Shown in pieces: positions 6,140 through 6,916 of a stretch of DNA of 6,916 bases. Made by a program: the position numbers and the translations under genes. The stretch's first letter is position 1, and every line of letters starts with the position of its first letter. The notes below the pieces were generated by a model, which saw only the letters and a program-made list of their open reading frames with translations, was not told the DNA's origin and ran no database searches. Where the stretch lies: NCBI GenBank assembly GCA_024653985.1, contig JANLIS010000086.1, positions 1-6,916 on the forward strand. Direction: 5' to 3'. This DNA comes from Candidatus Roizmanbacteria bacterium (GTDB lineage: Bacteria; Patescibacteriota; Microgenomatia; UBA1406; GWC2-37-13).

Positions 6140-6219
6140 TTATAAAGTTCATAAAGTTTTTAAAGTTTGTAAAGTATTAATTTATGACTTTATGGGCTTT
6201 ATAGACTTTATAACTTTAT
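6140..6219. repeat. Inverted tandem 9-nt arrays upstream of radC (array D)
   Basis: Four exact-register 9-nt units, TTATAAAGT, TCATAAAGT, TTTTAAAGT and TTGTAAAGT, fill 6140-6175. After a 10-nt centre, the opposite orientation follows: GACTTTAT (6186-6193), GGGCTTTAT (6194-6202), AGACTTTAT (6203-6211) and AACTTTAT (6212-6219). Matching arms include TATAAAGT (6141-6148) with ACTTTATA (6205-6212), and CATAAAGT (6150-6157) with ACTTTATG (6187-6194). The rest of the gap to the toxin stop (6220-6310) shows no gene, RNA or terminator that I recognise. Confidence 0.87.
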
Positions 6220-6310
6220 GGACTATTTTTGTCCACCTCTTATAACCTACAAAGATACGATTTTAGGGTATGGAAACAGGATAAAAATGATGAAAGATAT
6301 GTAGTCTCAA

Positions 6311-6586
6311 CTATTTATAAATTCCCTGACGATGACCTACTTGGAGCACGAGTACAAATAATTGTTTTTTCTCTATTTGATAAATTATTCTATAAGGCCA
6401 AACTCTGTAGTTATAGCATCCATAATATTCTCCCAACATTTTTTTACCAATAAAAGGATTATTTGATAATATTGAAAAGGCTGAAAGAATTCGGTAGTAA
6501 TCGGCCTTTGGTAATTTTTCAAGCTCTTTTTCGACTCTTGGTTTTAGTGCTATTTGAAACTTCATATTTATTTGAGGATTTATCAT
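6311..6586 (-). CDS. RelE/ParE-family toxin
   Basis: Small toxin of a type II toxin-antitoxin pair. The 91 residues match the RelE/ParE fold: FQIALKPRVEKELEKLPK (10-27), the alpha-helical ILSAFSILSNNPF (33-45), the beta-strand core YRVWPYRIIYQI (60-71) and the terminal VGHRQGIY (83-90). Arg61/Arg66, Arg86 and Tyr90 are in the places where RelE ribonucleases keep catalytic basic and tyrosine residues, so mRNA cleavage is plausible, but ParE-type gyrase poisoning cannot be excluded. The start at 6586 has AGAGAGGGG ending 10 nt upstream. Met8 (6565) matches the usual family N-terminus and may be the true start. Either way the gene overlaps the antitoxin (68 or 47 nt), so translation is probably coupled and the pair is one operon controlled from the promoter at the right edge. 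Confidence 0.88.
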   Translation of the reverse strand: MINPQINMKFQIALKPRVEKELEKLPKADYYRILSAFSILSNNPFIGKKMLGEYYGCYNYRVWPYRIIYQIEKKQLFVLVLQVGHRQGIYK

Positions 6587-6878
6587 GAAAGACGAACCCC
6601 TCTCTCCCTAAAAGATCTTCCAGTGTTGTCCAATTTTTATATTCACCTGTTTTGATCGCTTTTTCTGTTTCTTCCATGTCCTTTTTCAAATTAGGAAATT
6701 CTGTTAACACTTCAATTGTTTCTTTTAAACTGTCGTATTCTTCAAAAGAAATAAGAGTAACCTTTGGTTTTCCTTTTTCGGTTAAAGTATAAGATCGACC
6801 AGGAGTTTGTACGTCTTTAGCAATTTGAAAAAGTCTTTTTCTCGCTTCAGTAATGGAAATAGTCGTTGTTTGGTCCAT
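6519..6878 (-). CDS. Phd/YefM-family antitoxin
   Basis: Antitoxin and autorepressor that should neutralise the overlapping RelE/ParE toxin. Residues 1-60 form the Phd/YefM DNA-binding fold: TISITEARKRLFQIAKDV (6-23), YTLTEKGKPKVTLISFEEY (30-48) and SLKETIEVL (50-58). Residues 60-95 are the acidic, probably flexible toxin-binding tail (NWTTLEDLLGREG). At 119 residues it is about 25 longer than typical members. The surplus (96-119, ending in TKTKSRKRA) is read from bases that encode the toxin N-terminus in another frame and is basic, unlike a normal tail. This may be a frameshifted end. The ATG at 6878 directly follows a strong promoter with almost no leader. Phd-type antitoxins usually bind palindromes at their own promoter, and one is present. 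Confidence 0.9.
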   Translation of the reverse strand: MDQTTTISITEARKRLFQIAKDVQTPGRSYTLTEKGKPKVTLISFEEYDSLKETIEVLTEFPNLKKDMEETEKAIKTGEYKNWTTLEDLLGREGFVFHDKSSNKYEVSNSTKTKSRKRA

Positions 6879-6916
6879 ATACGTACATATTAACGTACGT
6901 TTAAGAGGTTGTCAAG
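6879..6916 (-). promoter_or_regulatory. Promoter and palindromic operator of the toxin-antitoxin operon
   Basis: Reading leftward, a perfect -35 TTGACA (6915-6910), a 17-nt spacer (6909-6893) and a -10 TAATAT (6892-6887) are followed by the antitoxin ATG nine bases on, so the message would have about 0-2 untranslated bases. An inverted repeat, ACGTAC (6881-6886) and GTACGT (6895-6900), brackets the -10 box. A bound antitoxin would block polymerase, which fits the autorepression known for Phd/YefM modules. The -35 box lies one base from the window edge, so further operator copies may lie outside. Confidence 0.75.

Noticed and set aside
1125..6219. CRISPR array or tRNA/rRNA genes in the gaps
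   Set aside because: The units are 7-9 nt, degenerate and without spacers, and no cloverleaf or conserved rRNA sequence was seen.
6229..6453. Plus-strand frame starting at TTG 6229 (YDFRVWKQDKNDERY...)
   Set aside because: Most of it lies antisense to the well-supported toxin, it starts at a TTG beside array D, and I recognise no family. The 6229-6310 part has no independent support.

Overview
The window is AT-rich, compact bacterial DNA carrying eight protein-coding genes. No RNA gene, insertion sequence or CRISPR array is visible. A Patescibacteria/CPR (Microgenomates-like) chromosome fits best: small genes, very short gaps, start codons sitting directly behind TATAAT-like boxes with no Shine-Dalgarno leader, and a chromosomal VirD4/HerA-type ATPase with one N-terminal membrane helix. 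This placement is an inference from style, since no phylogenetic marker is present. TGA serves as a normal stop in mrdA, the ATPase gene, the TPR gene and the antitoxin gene, so the Gracilibacteria/Absconditabacteria code is excluded.

Layout: (1) 1-1131 (+), the 3' part of a penicillin-binding protein 2 gene, cut by the window edge, with a palindromic element inserted in frame. (2) 1262-2011 (-), a ferredoxin-NADP-reductase-type flavoprotein, convergent with mrdA. (3) 2160-4523 (-), a 787-residue membrane-anchored conjugation/DNA-pumping ATPase. (4) 4550-5014 (+), a small membrane protein with a C-terminal TPR, divergent from the ATPase across only 26 bp. (5) 5135-5434 (+), an acylphosphatase. 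(6) 5452-6120 (-), RadC. (7) 6311-6878 (-), a Phd/YefM antitoxin and RelE/ParE toxin pair, with a near-consensus promoter and a palindromic operator at the right edge. The genes do not form one pathway: cell-wall synthesis, redox, DNA translocation and a toxin-antitoxin module sit side by side in short transcription units.

The most unusual signal is in the DNA between and inside the genes. Each of the four sizeable gaps (1125-1259, 2021-2163, 5007-5119, 6140-6219) holds two short degenerate tandem arrays facing each other as inverted repeats. The unit is about 7 nt in the first gap and about 9 nt in the other three, and its sequence differs at every locus. In three gaps the outermost unit supplies the TGA stop codon of the adjoining gene, each time in the context TGAC. 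Related short-period repeats also lie inside coding regions: four 8-mers and a 14-bp tandem duplication in the flavoprotein gene, an ATCAAA-rich start of the TPR gene sharing a 17-nt word with it, and the palindrome in mrdA. I know of no described system with this arrangement. It could be a 3'-end/terminator device or the footprint of template-switching replication errors.
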